Source of the DNA: Bacteroidales bacterium
GTDB taxonomy: Bacteria > Bacteroidota > Bacteroidia > Bacteroidales > UBA932
Assembly: GCA_024401945.1 (NCBI GenBank)
Contig: JAKSKC010000053.1
Span: 1-9,184 of the forward strand
DNA length: 9,184 bases
Reading direction: 5' to 3'
A program made the translations under genes and the position numbers. Below, piece after piece: positions 1 to 6,608 of the stretch (positions are counted from its first letter, which is position 1; each line of letters opens with the position of its first letter). The notes under the pieces are model-generated. The model saw only the letters and a list, made by a program, of their open reading frames with translations, was not told the origin of the DNA and did no database searches.

Positions 1-254
1 CCGTCAGTACCGTCATTGCCGTTTGTGCCGTTAGTTACCGTGTAGGACTGCCCGTTTGAAAGGGTGAAGGTGCAGCCGTCATCCGTTTTAGTGACCGATG
101 TAATGACGGCACCTGCCAGCACCTGGGCTTTGAGGTCAGATACAACTTCCTCCAGATCGGAGAGTCTCTTGTCGATGTCGTTGACCTTCTGGCAGGACAC
201 GCTGCTTGCAACGATGGCCACAACGGCCAGAATGATAATGGTGATTCGTTTCAT
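1..254 (-). CDS. Secreted lipoprotein with coiled coil and collagen-like Gly-X-Y start (partial, N-terminal 84 residues)
   Basis: The gene starts at the CAT at 252-254 and runs off the left edge, so only 84 codons are seen. Residues 1-20 are a lipoprotein signal peptide (MKR, a hydrophobic stretch, then SSVSC) with the lipid-bearing Cys at 21. The mature protein begins CQKVND, which resembles the Gln-Lys-acidic surface-export signal described for Bacteroidetes lipoproteins; surface exposure is therefore inferred. Residues 24-45 form a heptad pattern (V24, I27, L31, L34, V38, L41, V45), a short coiled coil. After a small segment (about 49-74: VITSVTK, TFTLSNGQSYTV), glycine-every-third triplets start (NGTNGNDGTDG) and continue past the edge. 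The layout resembles DUF4988-type or collagen-repeat lipoproteins of Bacteroides; the C-terminal functional domain is out of view. Its promoter lies about 20 bp upstream. Confidence 0.85.
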   Translation of the reverse strand, partial: MKRITIIILAVVAIVASSVSCQKVNDIDKRLSDLEEVVSDLKAQVLAGAVITSVTKTDDGCTFTLSNGQSYTVTNGTNGNDGTD

Positions 255-275
255 AGTATTTGCTTGATAGACTTG

Positions 276-283
276 CAAATTTA
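276..283 (-). promoter_or_regulatory. Bacteroidetes -7 promoter box for the left-edge lipoprotein gene
   Basis: Read on the minus strand the site is TAAATTTG, an exact match to TAnnTTTG. A TTT about 20 nt upstream could serve as a weak -33 element. It lies 21 bp before the ATG, implying a leader of roughly 15 nt. The rest of the 255-453 gap shows no gene and no convincing terminator. Confidence 0.65.
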
Positions 284-453
284 CAGTTTTTCAGCCAACC
301 ATGAAACAGATTATTGGGGTTACCCGTTTAAACTCAGGCGGAAAGTTGCCCTGGTATTGAAACTTTCTGAAGGATCAAAGATTATTTTTCCGTTCCTATT
401 TTTGACAGAAGGGCCCAAGATGACCTCATACATTCCTGCCCGAATTCAACGGT

Positions 454-966
454 TCACTCCGACGGCTTTGAGAAGCCTGCTGGTATCTTCTGGTATGCAA
501 GTCTCGGGTCACCGTTGAGCAGGTGGATTATCCCACAATAGCTGAACCCGAACTTCTCTATGCAGTGCCGCATTATGCGGTTGTCCTCGTGCGTGTCAAT
601 CCTCAGGTTATGAATACGCTCCCAGCACCAGCTGAAACAGGTCCCGGCTATGCCGTGGCTGCTTTTTGAACTGGCCAGCCTGTGGATAGTGGCATACGGC
701 AGGCAGTCGTCCAGCCAGTCCCCTCCCTCAATTTCAAGATAAGTACTCTCTATTCCGGGGATGAAGGCGAAATAGCCCTCAACGGCAGTGCCGTCCACTA
801 TGACATAGCCGACGGCCCGGTCTATATCGTCCCTTATATTGTCCTCGGAAGGATATCCGCCGGTCCACTGGTTCATATTGCCGTCAGCGCGCATAATGCT
901 CCTGGCGTCATCGCATACGGTGAGAATACGCGGGATATCTTCATATATGGCCCTTCGAACTTCCAT
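454..966 (-). CDS. GNAT-family N-acetyltransferase
   Basis: A 170-residue soluble protein without signal peptide, the usual length of a single-domain GNAT. Family members transfer an acetyl group from acetyl-CoA to an amine; the substrate cannot be read here. The N-terminal MEVRRAIYEDIPRIL is the usual first strand and helix. The acetyl-CoA-binding motif A is around residues 94-118 (IHRLASSK, then SSHGIAGTCFSW, where HGIAG stands in for the Q/RxxGxG/A loop). Motif B follows at about 122-158 (LRIDTHEDNRIMRH, then FGFSYCGII and LAYQK). The start lies 6 bp after the stop of the GH31 gene, so it is probably the last gene of the CotH operon. No strong ribosome binding site is visible, consistent with coupling to the gene before. 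Family assignment is firm, substrate unknown. Confidence 0.88.
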   Translation of the reverse strand: MEVRRAIYEDIPRILTVCDDARSIMRADGNMNQWTGGYPSEDNIRDDIDRAVGYVIVDGTAVEGYFAFIPGIESTYLEIEGGDWLDDCLPYATIHRLASSKSSHGIAGTCFSWCWERIHNLRIDTHEDNRIMRHCIEKFGFSYCGIIHLLNGDPRLAYQKIPAGFSKPSE

Positions 967-972
967 ATCTCA

Positions 973-3183
973 TCAGTCATCCTTGCAGGTATCCGGAAGT
1001 ATGGAGTTCATTATGAGATCCAGCAGTTTGACCTGCCCGTTCACGGCGAAATTGTTCAGACGCACAAAATCGAAATCCTTCAGACCGCGGCGCTCCCCGT
1101 TCTCATCCGGAACTTTCATTGATACGCTGTAACCTTCTGTCCAATCGGAGTATACGATAGAATCATTTCCGATGATTCCAAGACGTATCCGACGTCTGTC
1201 GTTATCCAGATTACCCTCCACCCTGTCCATTGACAGGGAAATGATGCCGTCCGAGACAACGGCGTCCAGATCGTAGCGTCCGAACTGACCGTCGCGGTAT
1301 CCGTAGCCGTCTCCGGCATCTTCGTACAAACTGCCGTGCGCCCTGCCGTCAGGACCGGGATTCACCAGGAAAGTGATGGAGTCGGTGTTGTAATCGCAGG
1401 TATTCTGGAAGAGCCGGGCAAGCGGAATGACCGCACCCGGACGGAGCGCGAGCCAGGCCTGATATCCGTCATCCTTATCTTCAAGGGAAAAAGAAGCCCA
1501 AGGGCCTTTCGGGAGCGAAGGATTCTGGCACCAGCGCGGGATGACAAGCAGGTCATCCCCTATCAGAAAAGCCTGGTCCTCGGCGCGCAGGGCCATATCC
1601 CTGACATCGGCCCAGTACACAGGCCTCATCACCGGGAGCCCGGTTCTGGATGCCTCCTCAAACAAGGTATAATAGTAAGGTAGAAGACGGTACCTGCGTT
1701 CTATCGCGGTACGGCAGACATTCTCGGTCTTCTCATCAAAGGCCCAGGGTTCCTGGCCGACGGTCTCCTTGCTGGCGTGGTTTCTGGCGAAAGGGAAATA
1801 TATTCCCGACGAAGTCCAGTGGCGCAGAAGCTCCGGGCTGCAGTCGGAAAGGAAGCCTCCGATGTCCGGTCCTGCAAACGGCTGACCGCTGAGGCCCATA
1901 TTAAGAACCATAGGGACAGAGTCCTTCATCGGTTTGTAATCGCTGAAGTTGTCACCGGTCCAGGTGGCGGCATATCTCTGCGTTCCCAGAAAAGCAGCCC
2001 TGGTAAGAAGGAAGGGACGCTTGTCCGGATTAGCGGCCTTGATGCCGTCCAGACTCGCCTTCACCATATAATGCCCGTAAACGTTACGGTATCTCAGATG
2101 CGGGCCGGGAGCCGTGCCGTCGACTCCGCCCCTGTGGACAAGCGATTTCGGCAGTATCCCCTTCAAGCTGGTCAGAATCGTAGGCTCGTTCATATCATTC
2201 CATACCCCGTCTATCCCGACGGACATGAAATCCCTGTAAAGCGATGCCCACCAGCTGCAGACGGCGGGATCAGTGAAATCGGGGAAATGGCACTTGCCTG
2301 GCCACACCTTGCCTGTGAAGACCTCGCCTCCCGCCTTTCTCACAAAGCAGTCCTTCGCCATCCCCTCGTCATCAACCGCATATCCCTGCTCGGCCTTGAC
2401 TCCGGGATCGATCATATAGACCGCCTTGAATTTCCTGTCGTGCAGATAATCATTCAGGCCCTTCGGGTCGCGGAAGCCTTCCGGATGGAAAGTGAACACC
2501 TTGTAACTGTCCATATAGTCAATATCCATCCATATGACGTCGCAAGGTATCCTCCGTTTCCTCAGGCTGTCGGCCACAGAAGCGACCTTCTCCTGCGGGA
2601 AATAGCTGTAACGGCACTGCTGATAGCCAAGTGCCCAGAGCGGCGGAAGTTCGATCTTCCCAGTCAGGGAGGCCAGCATCTTCACCACTTCCTGCGGGGA
2701 ATCCTTCTCGATCAGTATGACCCTGAATGCCGGGCCCTCACTCGAAAAACGGATTTTCCTCCCGATGGAGACGCGCGATTTCCAGGTAGTCTCGGCAATC
2801 ACTCCGAAGGAACTGCCATCGGGACGCACGCCGAGCAGGAAGGGTTGTGACTGGTACATCACCTTGCCTTTCCTGACCATACAGGCGGGGTTGCTGGTAT
2901 TCCAGAAGAACTGTCTGTCGTTGTTCCTGCGCAGCCTTCCGCAAACTTCCCCTCCACCGTAGATATCAGCATCACCCACCTCCAGGGTGGCGGTGCACAG
3001 GCCGAAGAAAGTGCCGAATACCGGAGCAGGAGCGGAATCCTTGACCGGAACGGAGCGGAACGAAGGCTCGGGCTGTCTGACGAAAATCGGTGAAGGCAGA
3101 TGGTTGGCGGGATCGAAACCCTGCGGTTCGTACACGGTGACACCATCAAGGACACTGTAGATTCTTGCGGCTTCCCTACTCAT
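973..3183 (-). CDS. Glycoside hydrolase family 31 (probable alpha-glucosidase), cytoplasmic
   Basis: A 736-residue GH31 enzyme. Retaining family members hydrolyse alpha-linked glucosides or xylosides. An N-terminal beta-sandwich (about 1-180) precedes the (beta/alpha)8 barrel (about 185-520), starting LPPLWALGYQQCRYSYF. Visible landmarks are WMDIDYM (218-224), the catalytic nucleophile Asp330 in WNDMNEP, the acid/base Asp411 in WTGDN, and the ARNHA loop (466-470). C-terminal beta domains include a DUF5110-like stretch from about 580. There is no signal peptide, so it should act in the cytoplasm on imported oligosaccharides. It starts inside the end of the nuclease gene (8-bp ATGAGTAG overlap), pointing to translational coupling. 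No SusC/SusD or other polysaccharide-utilisation genes are in view. Alpha-glucosidase is the most likely activity; alpha-xylosidase or another GH31 specificity cannot be excluded. Confidence 0.93.
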   Translation of the reverse strand: MSREAARIYSVLDGVTVYEPQGFDPANHLPSPIFVRQPEPSFRSVPVKDSAPAPVFGTFFGLCTATLEVGDADIYGGGEVCGRLRRNNDRQFFWNTSNPACMVRKGKVMYQSQPFLLGVRPDGSSFGVIAETTWKSRVSIGRKIRFSSEGPAFRVILIEKDSPQEVVKMLASLTGKIELPPLWALGYQQCRYSYFPQEKVASVADSLRKRRIPCDVIWMDIDYMDSYKVFTFHPEGFRDPKGLNDYLHDRKFKAVYMIDPGVKAEQGYAVDDEGMAKDCFVRKAGGEVFTGKVWPGKCHFPDFTDPAVCSWWASLYRDFMSVGIDGVWNDMNEPTILTSLKGILPKSLVHRGGVDGTAPGPHLRYRNVYGHYMVKASLDGIKAANPDKRPFLLTRAAFLGTQRYAATWTGDNFSDYKPMKDSVPMVLNMGLSGQPFAGPDIGGFLSDCSPELLRHWTSSGIYFPFARNHASKETVGQEPWAFDEKTENVCRTAIERRYRLLPYYYTLFEEASRTGLPVMRPVYWADVRDMALRAEDQAFLIGDDLLVIPRWCQNPSLPKGPWASFSLEDKDDGYQAWLALRPGAVIPLARLFQNTCDYNTDSITFLVNPGPDGRAHGSLYEDAGDGYGYRDGQFGRYDLDAVVSDGIISLSMDRVEGNLDNDRRRIRLGIIGNDSIVYSDWTEGYSVSMKVPDENGERRGLKDFDFVRLNNFAVNGQVKLLDLIMNSILPDTCKDD

Positions 3184-4003
3184 TGCCTGTTTCCTGTTTC
3201 AGATGAAAGGAATTGCTGAAAATATCGTTCAGGACGGCGGAGAGGCGCAACCCTCCCTTGAGGAGCTGCTGTTCTACCACAGGTGCCCATTCGGAGACAT
3301 AATCATAGGAGAGCTTGGCCCCGACCGGCGTTCCTTCGTATACACGGCCTGCCAGCTCGTAGGTTTCCTTTCCCCAGTCGGAAGGAGTACCGCTTACGAT
3401 GGCACGGTACGCCCTCCTGTCAACCCTGTCGATCTCGGTTGCCCACTCGGAGAAAGTCCAGTTGTGGGAGCTTTCAATCAAAGGGGTATCCCATATGCTG
3501 TGCAGGTTCTTTCCGTTCCCGAAATACTGCACCTGCCAGCGGTTTCCGCCGTAATCGCTCTTGTGGGCGAGATGCATCGGACAGTGCAGGTCCCCGACCA
3601 GGTGAACCAGCATCTTGAGGGAAGTGGCGGCGGCCTCCTTGTTGAGTTCCCCGCTTTTCAGTGCGGAAATCTGGGCGTAAATGGCGGTGAGCAGGTCACC
3701 GTTCTCATTTATCTCGGAATCCTCGAAGGACTCGTCGACGTCCACGTCCTTGTAATGCCAGGTCTTCGTATATGCGTATTCCGGTGTATGGCTTGCATTG
3801 TCCATCCAGTTGGCCCAATAAACGATCGATTTCCCGTCAAGCAGGCAGTCGATCTGTTTCCTGGCCCTGGCGGTAAGATGTCTCGAAGCAATGCTGCAGG
3901 TCACGTCGTGACCCTTGGGTCCCCAGGCCATAGCATCCGTTGAAGAGGACAGTATCCCTGTGCAAAGGCACAGGAAGATGGATATGCAATGAAAATGTCT
4001 CAT
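3176..4003 (-). CDS. Secreted S1/P1-type zinc-dependent nuclease
   Basis: A 275-residue exported enzyme of the S1/P1 family, which cleaves single-stranded nucleic acids and often removes 3'-phosphates using three zinc ions. Residues 1-26 are a signal peptide ending AMA, so the mature protein begins with Trp27; a free N-terminal Trp is a zinc ligand in P1 nuclease. By alignment to P1 from memory, all nine ligands are present: Trp27, His32 (WGPKGHDV), Asp68 (WANWMD), His83 (TWHYKDV), His134, Asp138 and His144 (HLVGDLHCPMH), His168 and Asp172 (NLHSIWD). The C-terminal GLRLSAVLNDIF is the usual closing helix, so the protein looks complete. A periplasmic or extracellular role in nucleic-acid breakdown is expected. 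The start overlaps the CotH stop by 4 bp (ATGA) and has a good Shine-Dalgarno. Confidence 0.93.
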   Translation of the reverse strand: MRHFHCISIFLCLCTGILSSSTDAMAWGPKGHDVTCSIASRHLTARARKQIDCLLDGKSIVYWANWMDNASHTPEYAYTKTWHYKDVDVDESFEDSEINENGDLLTAIYAQISALKSGELNKEAAATSLKMLVHLVGDLHCPMHLAHKSDYGGNRWQVQYFGNGKNLHSIWDTPLIESSHNWTFSEWATEIDRVDRRAYRAIVSGTPSDWGKETYELAGRVYEGTPVGAKLSYDYVSEWAPVVEQQLLKGGLRLSAVLNDIFSNSFHLKQETGNE

Positions 4004-5610
4004 AATGTTTCCTCCACAGTCAGGGCCTTGATGGCCTTGTCCATAGTCTCGAGATGAATATTGTAATTGGTCTTGAGAAGTTCTACAGCCTCGTCGAAAG
4101 GCATCCTCTCGTCACCGTTTATGACTTTCCTGCTCTTCCCGACGTACGGGTCCCAGAGCTGGTAATTGTATTCTGCGGATTTCTCCAGTTCGGCGCGCTT
4201 CTCATCCATAAACTCAGGAACTGTGCAGAGGGACGGATACAGGGCTTCCCAGCGTTCCTTGAGGACATTCACGAAATACGGGTCCTTGAAAAGCTGTGTA
4301 TACCAGATGGCGTCCTTCAGGAATATGTCGTCCCTGGCCTGCGGATTCTCGACAAACGAAAGGATGCCCCAGTCAAAATCCCACACCGGTCCCGCGGCAA
4401 GAGGTTTGTCACCGTCCTTGAACATAAAGATGCTCAACGGATTGAGAAGTTCGTCATTGATGGTAAGTTCATACACTATCCAGAAATCGGCGAAGGACTC
4501 CACGTCAAGCAGTTTCCTGTATCCTTTCCCGGGGTCCTTGAAATCTTCCGAATAGATCGCCTCCGCAACCTCCGCGATTATCTCTTTCCCGCGGCCCCTC
4601 CGTCTCTGGGTCATCCCATCCTCATCAGGATATTTTATTGAGAATGGTATCCCCGACTTCACGAGGTCGCAGCTGCCGTGAGGATCCGTCCAGTTGACCT
4701 TGTTGCGGTAGCGTCCGTCAAGTTCGTACAGATAGCCGTCCTTCTCCGAGATGTTCAGCCTGTTCTTGTCGACCTTGATGTGCTCCACGAGCTGGTAGTT
4801 GCCTATGTGTTCTCCGTTCAGGACGACTTCGCAGAACTGCGAACGCGTCGTATATGCAATGGATGTGAGGCTGGCTACCTTGAATGCGACGGCATTCCTT
4901 ATCATAGGCTTGTCGATGTAGTTCGCCAGAAGCACCCAGCTCTTGTGCTTCGGCATTCCCAACATCGGGGTCTTGCTGTCAAGCTTTATCAGATATGGCT
5001 TCTTGGGATAGCTCCCGGTCGTGTTGCCGCGTCCGCGTATCCTGCACGGCATCGTGGCCACATTGTCGAACTTGCCGTTGCCGTCCACATTGATGAGGGC
5101 GTCGACATACTCCTCCTTGGACTTGATTTCGGCATAGCCTTTCGTCGTGATATATATGACAGGCAAGCCCGTCTGAGGGGCACCGCTGCACACCGGTTCT
5201 CCGCATTTGATATTTATCGGAGCGGAAACATATCTCCTGCCCTCCCTCTGGATGACAATGACCACCGACTCCTCGTACTGCCGGCCCTTGAAATCATCCC
5301 CGATATTGGCAAAGAATGAATTGTCGTGTGATGATATGCATTCGACATACTTCAGATAAAGATGCTCCGGAACCCCGCCGCCAGGAGTTTCAATCGAAAT
5401 CTCATCCGTCCCGTCAGGCGTGTTGTACATAAAGTATTTGATGCTTTCATCAACCTTGAAATCCACTCGGGCATACCCTCCAGGTTCTATTTCCATCGCA
5501 GCTCCGACACCGGAAACGATTTTGATGAATTCAGGTTCGGCTGCTTTTTCGCAGGCCGATGCAAGAATGGCTGTCAGAAGAAGAAAGAAAAAAGATTTTC
5601 TAATATTCAT
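4000..5610 (-). CDS. CotH kinase-family lipoprotein
   Basis: A 536-residue lipoprotein. Residues 1-19 are a signal peptide with lipobox LASAC and the lipid-bearing Cys at 20. Residues about 25-135 look like a beta-rich N-terminal domain that I do not recognise. The CotH domain fills about 150-525, with RGRGNTTGSYPKKPYLIK (192-209), the WVLLANYIDKPMIRN segment (225-239), LVEHIKVDKNRLNI (274-287), ELTINDELLNP (381-391) and GPVWDFDWG (407-415). CotH proteins have an atypical kinase fold; Bacillus CotH phosphorylates spore-coat protein, and WDFD corresponds to the metal-binding motif. Here the target is unknown and sporulation is not implied. ATG at 5608-5610 was chosen because it gives the lipoprotein signal and lies just downstream of a promoter; the longer in-frame extension covers that promoter. 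It is first gene of the four-gene operon. Confidence 0.9.
   Translation of the reverse strand: MNIRKSFFFLLLTAILASACEKAAEPEFIKIVSGVGAAMEIEPGGYARVDFKVDESIKYFMYNTPDGTDEISIETPGGGVPEHLYLKYVECISSHDNSFFANIGDDFKGRQYEESVVIVIQREGRRYVSAPINIKCGEPVCSGAPQTGLPVIYITTKGYAEIKSKEEYVDALINVDGNGKFDNVATMPCRIRGRGNTTGSYPKKPYLIKLDSKTPMLGMPKHKSWVLLANYIDKPMIRNAVAFKVASLTSIAYTTRSQFCEVVLNGEHIGNYQLVEHIKVDKNRLNISEKDGYLYELDGRYRNKVNWTDPHGSCDLVKSGIPFSIKYPDEDGMTQRRRGRGKEIIAEVAEAIYSEDFKDPGKGYRKLLDVESFADFWIVYELTINDELLNPLSIFMFKDGDKPLAAGPVWDFDWGILSFVENPQARDDIFLKDAIWYTQLFKDPYFVNVLKERWEALYPSLCTVPEFMDEKRAELEKSAEYNYQLWDPYVGKSRKVINGDERMPFDEAVELLKTNYNIHLETMDKAIKALTVEETL
4008..4015 (-). promoter_or_regulatory. Strong ribosome binding site for the S1/P1 nuclease
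   Basis: Read on the minus strand the site is GGAGGAAA, with GGAGG 7 nt before the ATG at 4003. It lies inside the end of the CotH coding sequence and supports the nuclease start. Such an unambiguous Shine-Dalgarno is unusual in this window, where the other well-placed starts have A-rich or unremarkable leaders. Confidence 0.6.
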
Positions 5611-5629
5611 AAGGCGTGTTATTATCGGG

Positions 5630-5663
5630 TTGACTACAAATTTAGCCAAAGATTGTAACTTTG
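5630..5663 (+). promoter_or_regulatory. Promoter of the deformylase gene
   Basis: TAACTTTG at 5656-5663 is an exact TAnnTTTG match, 23 bp before the ATG at 5687. A TTG at 5630-5632 lies 23 nt upstream, slightly longer spacing than the usual 19-21, so the -33 assignment is weaker. A 5-bp inverted repeat (CAAAG 5647-5651, CTTTG 5659-5663) overlaps the -7 box and may be chance. Confidence 0.65.
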
Positions 5664-5668
5664 CACAA
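5637..5668 (-). promoter_or_regulatory. Promoter of the CotH operon
   Basis: On the minus strand a TTG (5666-5668) is followed after 21 nt by TAAATTTG (5637-5644), matching the Bacteroidetes -33/-7 pattern. It lies 27 bp before the ATG at 5610. Its upstream half overlaps the -7 box and start region of the divergent deformylase promoter. Confidence 0.7.
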
Positions 5669-5686
5669 CATCTGCTTGTCAAAAAA

Positions 5687-6274
5687 ATGAATAAACGAAC
5701 TTTTATCACGGCAGCTCTCGCTCTCCTGCTGACGGGCTGCTCGGGAGGATGGACATCCGAAGAAAAAAGAACGATCGGCTCGGAGGGGGAGCTCCTGAGG
5801 GTTCTCACCGTCGACAATCCGGAGGATGAGGAAGTCCTGCGGCAGCAATGTACTGACCTGCAACCGGGGATGATAGATTCGGAGCTCTACCGGACCCTGG
5901 CGGAAAAGATGGTGGCTACGGTCACCTCGCCGGAACAGGACGGAGTCGGCATCGCAGGACCCCAGGTTGGGATTCTGAGAAGGATAGTGGCGGTGCTGCG
6001 CTATGACAGGGAGGGAGAACCGTTCGAAGTATATCCCAACATCAGGATAACGGATTTCCACGGGGAAAAGGAGTACGGACCGGAGGGCTGTCTCTCAGTT
6101 CCGGGAAAGAGAGGTGACGTGGCAAGATATCAGGAGATTACGATAAGCTACACGGACCCGGTCACACTCAGGGACACATCGGAGAGGATCTCCGGCTTCA
6201 CGGCCGTGATCTTCCAGCACGAATGCGACCATCTGGACGGGATCCTCTACACCGACAGGATGAGCTCCCGGTAG
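5687..6274 (+). CDS. Peptide deformylase with lipoprotein signal peptide
   Basis: A 195-residue peptide deformylase-family protein. All three family motifs are present: GVGIAGPQVG (86-95, Gln93; usual form GLAAPQ), EGCLSVPG (133-140, metal ligand Cys135) and QHECDHLDG (177-185, ligands His178 and His182, catalytic Glu179). Family members remove the formyl group from N-terminal formyl-Met in the cytoplasm. Oddly, residues 1-17 form a lipoprotein signal (NKR, hydrophobic stretch, LLTGC, Cys18), which predicts an exported, membrane-anchored enzyme. The conserved domain starts near residue 36 (LLRVLTVDNPEDEEVLR), and no ATG, GTG or TTG lies between the lipobox and that point to make a cytoplasmic form. 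The start is supported by a TAnnTTTG box 23 bp upstream; a longer in-frame extension overlaps that box and CotH. A housekeeping def would normally lack a signal, so this is probably a paralogue. Confidence 0.9.
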   Translation: MNKRTFITAALALLLTGCSGGWTSEEKRTIGSEGELLRVLTVDNPEDEEVLRQQCTDLQPGMIDSELYRTLAEKMVATVTSPEQDGVGIAGPQVGILRRIVAVLRYDREGEPFEVYPNIRITDFHGEKEYGPEGCLSVPGKRGDVARYQEITISYTDPVTLRDTSERISGFTAVIFQHECDHLDGILYTDRMSSR

Positions 6275-6282
6275 GCCCGGCG

Positions 6283-6588
6283 CTACAGTTCGAAATCTAT
6301 GCAGCTGCGCAGAACGGTATAAGGGCGGACCTTCATGTCGGCCACGTTGACGTGTGCCGGATGGACGGCATAACCCTTCAGGGCCTCCGCGCTCTCAAGC
6401 GTACAGTCGAGCATAAGGTCCACGTTGGAGCTGTCAATCAGGCCGTCTATCTGTACATTCACGTCGATCAGGCCGGGAACCGTACCTACAAGACCCTCGA
6501 GTCCTTTCTTGATTTCCTTCTTGACGTCAGTCTTTTCCTCCGGGGTCAGTTCGTCCCTGAGTTTCCACAGGATAATGTGCTTTACCAT
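6283..6588 (-). CDS. Dabb (stress-responsive A/B barrel) domain protein
   Basis: A 101-residue soluble protein made of one Dabb domain, a small ferredoxin-like fold that forms dimeric barrels. It starts with the characteristic VKHIILWKL and carries the GLIDVNVQIDGL strand, the DLMLDCTLESAEALKGY segment and YAVHPAHVNVADM (73-85, with His76 and His79). Family members range from stress-induced plant proteins to small catalytic barrels; no specific function can be assigned here. It is convergent with the deformylase gene, with only 8 bp between stop codons, and divergent from the HAD gene. Confidence 0.88.
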   Translation of the reverse strand: MVKHIILWKLRDELTPEEKTDVKKEIKKGLEGLVGTVPGLIDVNVQIDGLIDSSNVDLMLDCTLESAEALKGYAVHPAHVNVADMKVRPYTVLRSCIDFEL

Positions 6589-6596
6589 AAATGTCT

Positions 6597-6604
6597 TATA
6601 TTTG
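6597..6604 (+). promoter_or_regulatory. -7 promoter box of the HAD-MBL operon
   Basis: TATATTTG matches TAnnTTTG and lies 16 bp before the ATG at 6621. Transcription would begin near 6607-6611, leaving a leader of only about 10-14 nt. A good -33 element is not obvious. Confidence 0.55.
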
Positions 6605-6608
6605 CCGA

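Noticed and set aside
341..367. Inverted repeat GAAAGTT / AACTTTC with a 13-nt loop as a terminator for the GNAT gene
   Set aside because: The stem is only 7 bp and AT-rich, lies about 90 bp past the stop, and is not followed by a T-run on the minus strand. Likely chance.
411..416. GGGCCC palindrome after the GNAT gene
   Set aside because: A bare 6-bp palindrome with no loop or T-tract on the proper side; not a terminator.
264..518. 84-codon plus-strand frame across the left intergenic region
   Set aside because: It overlaps the end of the GNAT gene, has no recognisable domain and no promoter box in the right orientation.
1777..2850. Open frame of 357 codons on the plus strand
   Set aside because: It lies wholly antisense to the GH31 gene, whose catalytic motifs are intact; its product shows no recognisable motif and no promoter precedes it.
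3203..3943. Open frame of 246 codons on the plus strand
   Set aside because: It is antisense to the S1/P1 nuclease, which has all nine metal ligands. The frame looks like a by-product of high GC content.
4054..5319. Two long plus-strand open frames (4054-4641 and 4678-5319)
   Set aside because: Both are antisense to the CotH domain and have no family features.
4000..5610. CotH as evidence of sporulation
   Set aside because: CotH domains are common in non-spore-forming Bacteroidetes, and no other sporulation gene is present.
5420..5686. 89-residue N-terminal extension of the deformylase frame
   Set aside because: It runs antisense through the start of CotH and across both promoters. The ATG at 5687 gives a proper signal peptide.
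5611..5817. 69-residue N-terminal extension of the CotH frame
   Set aside because: It would cover the CotH promoter and part of the divergent gene, and would bury the lipoprotein signal. The ATG at 5610 is much better.
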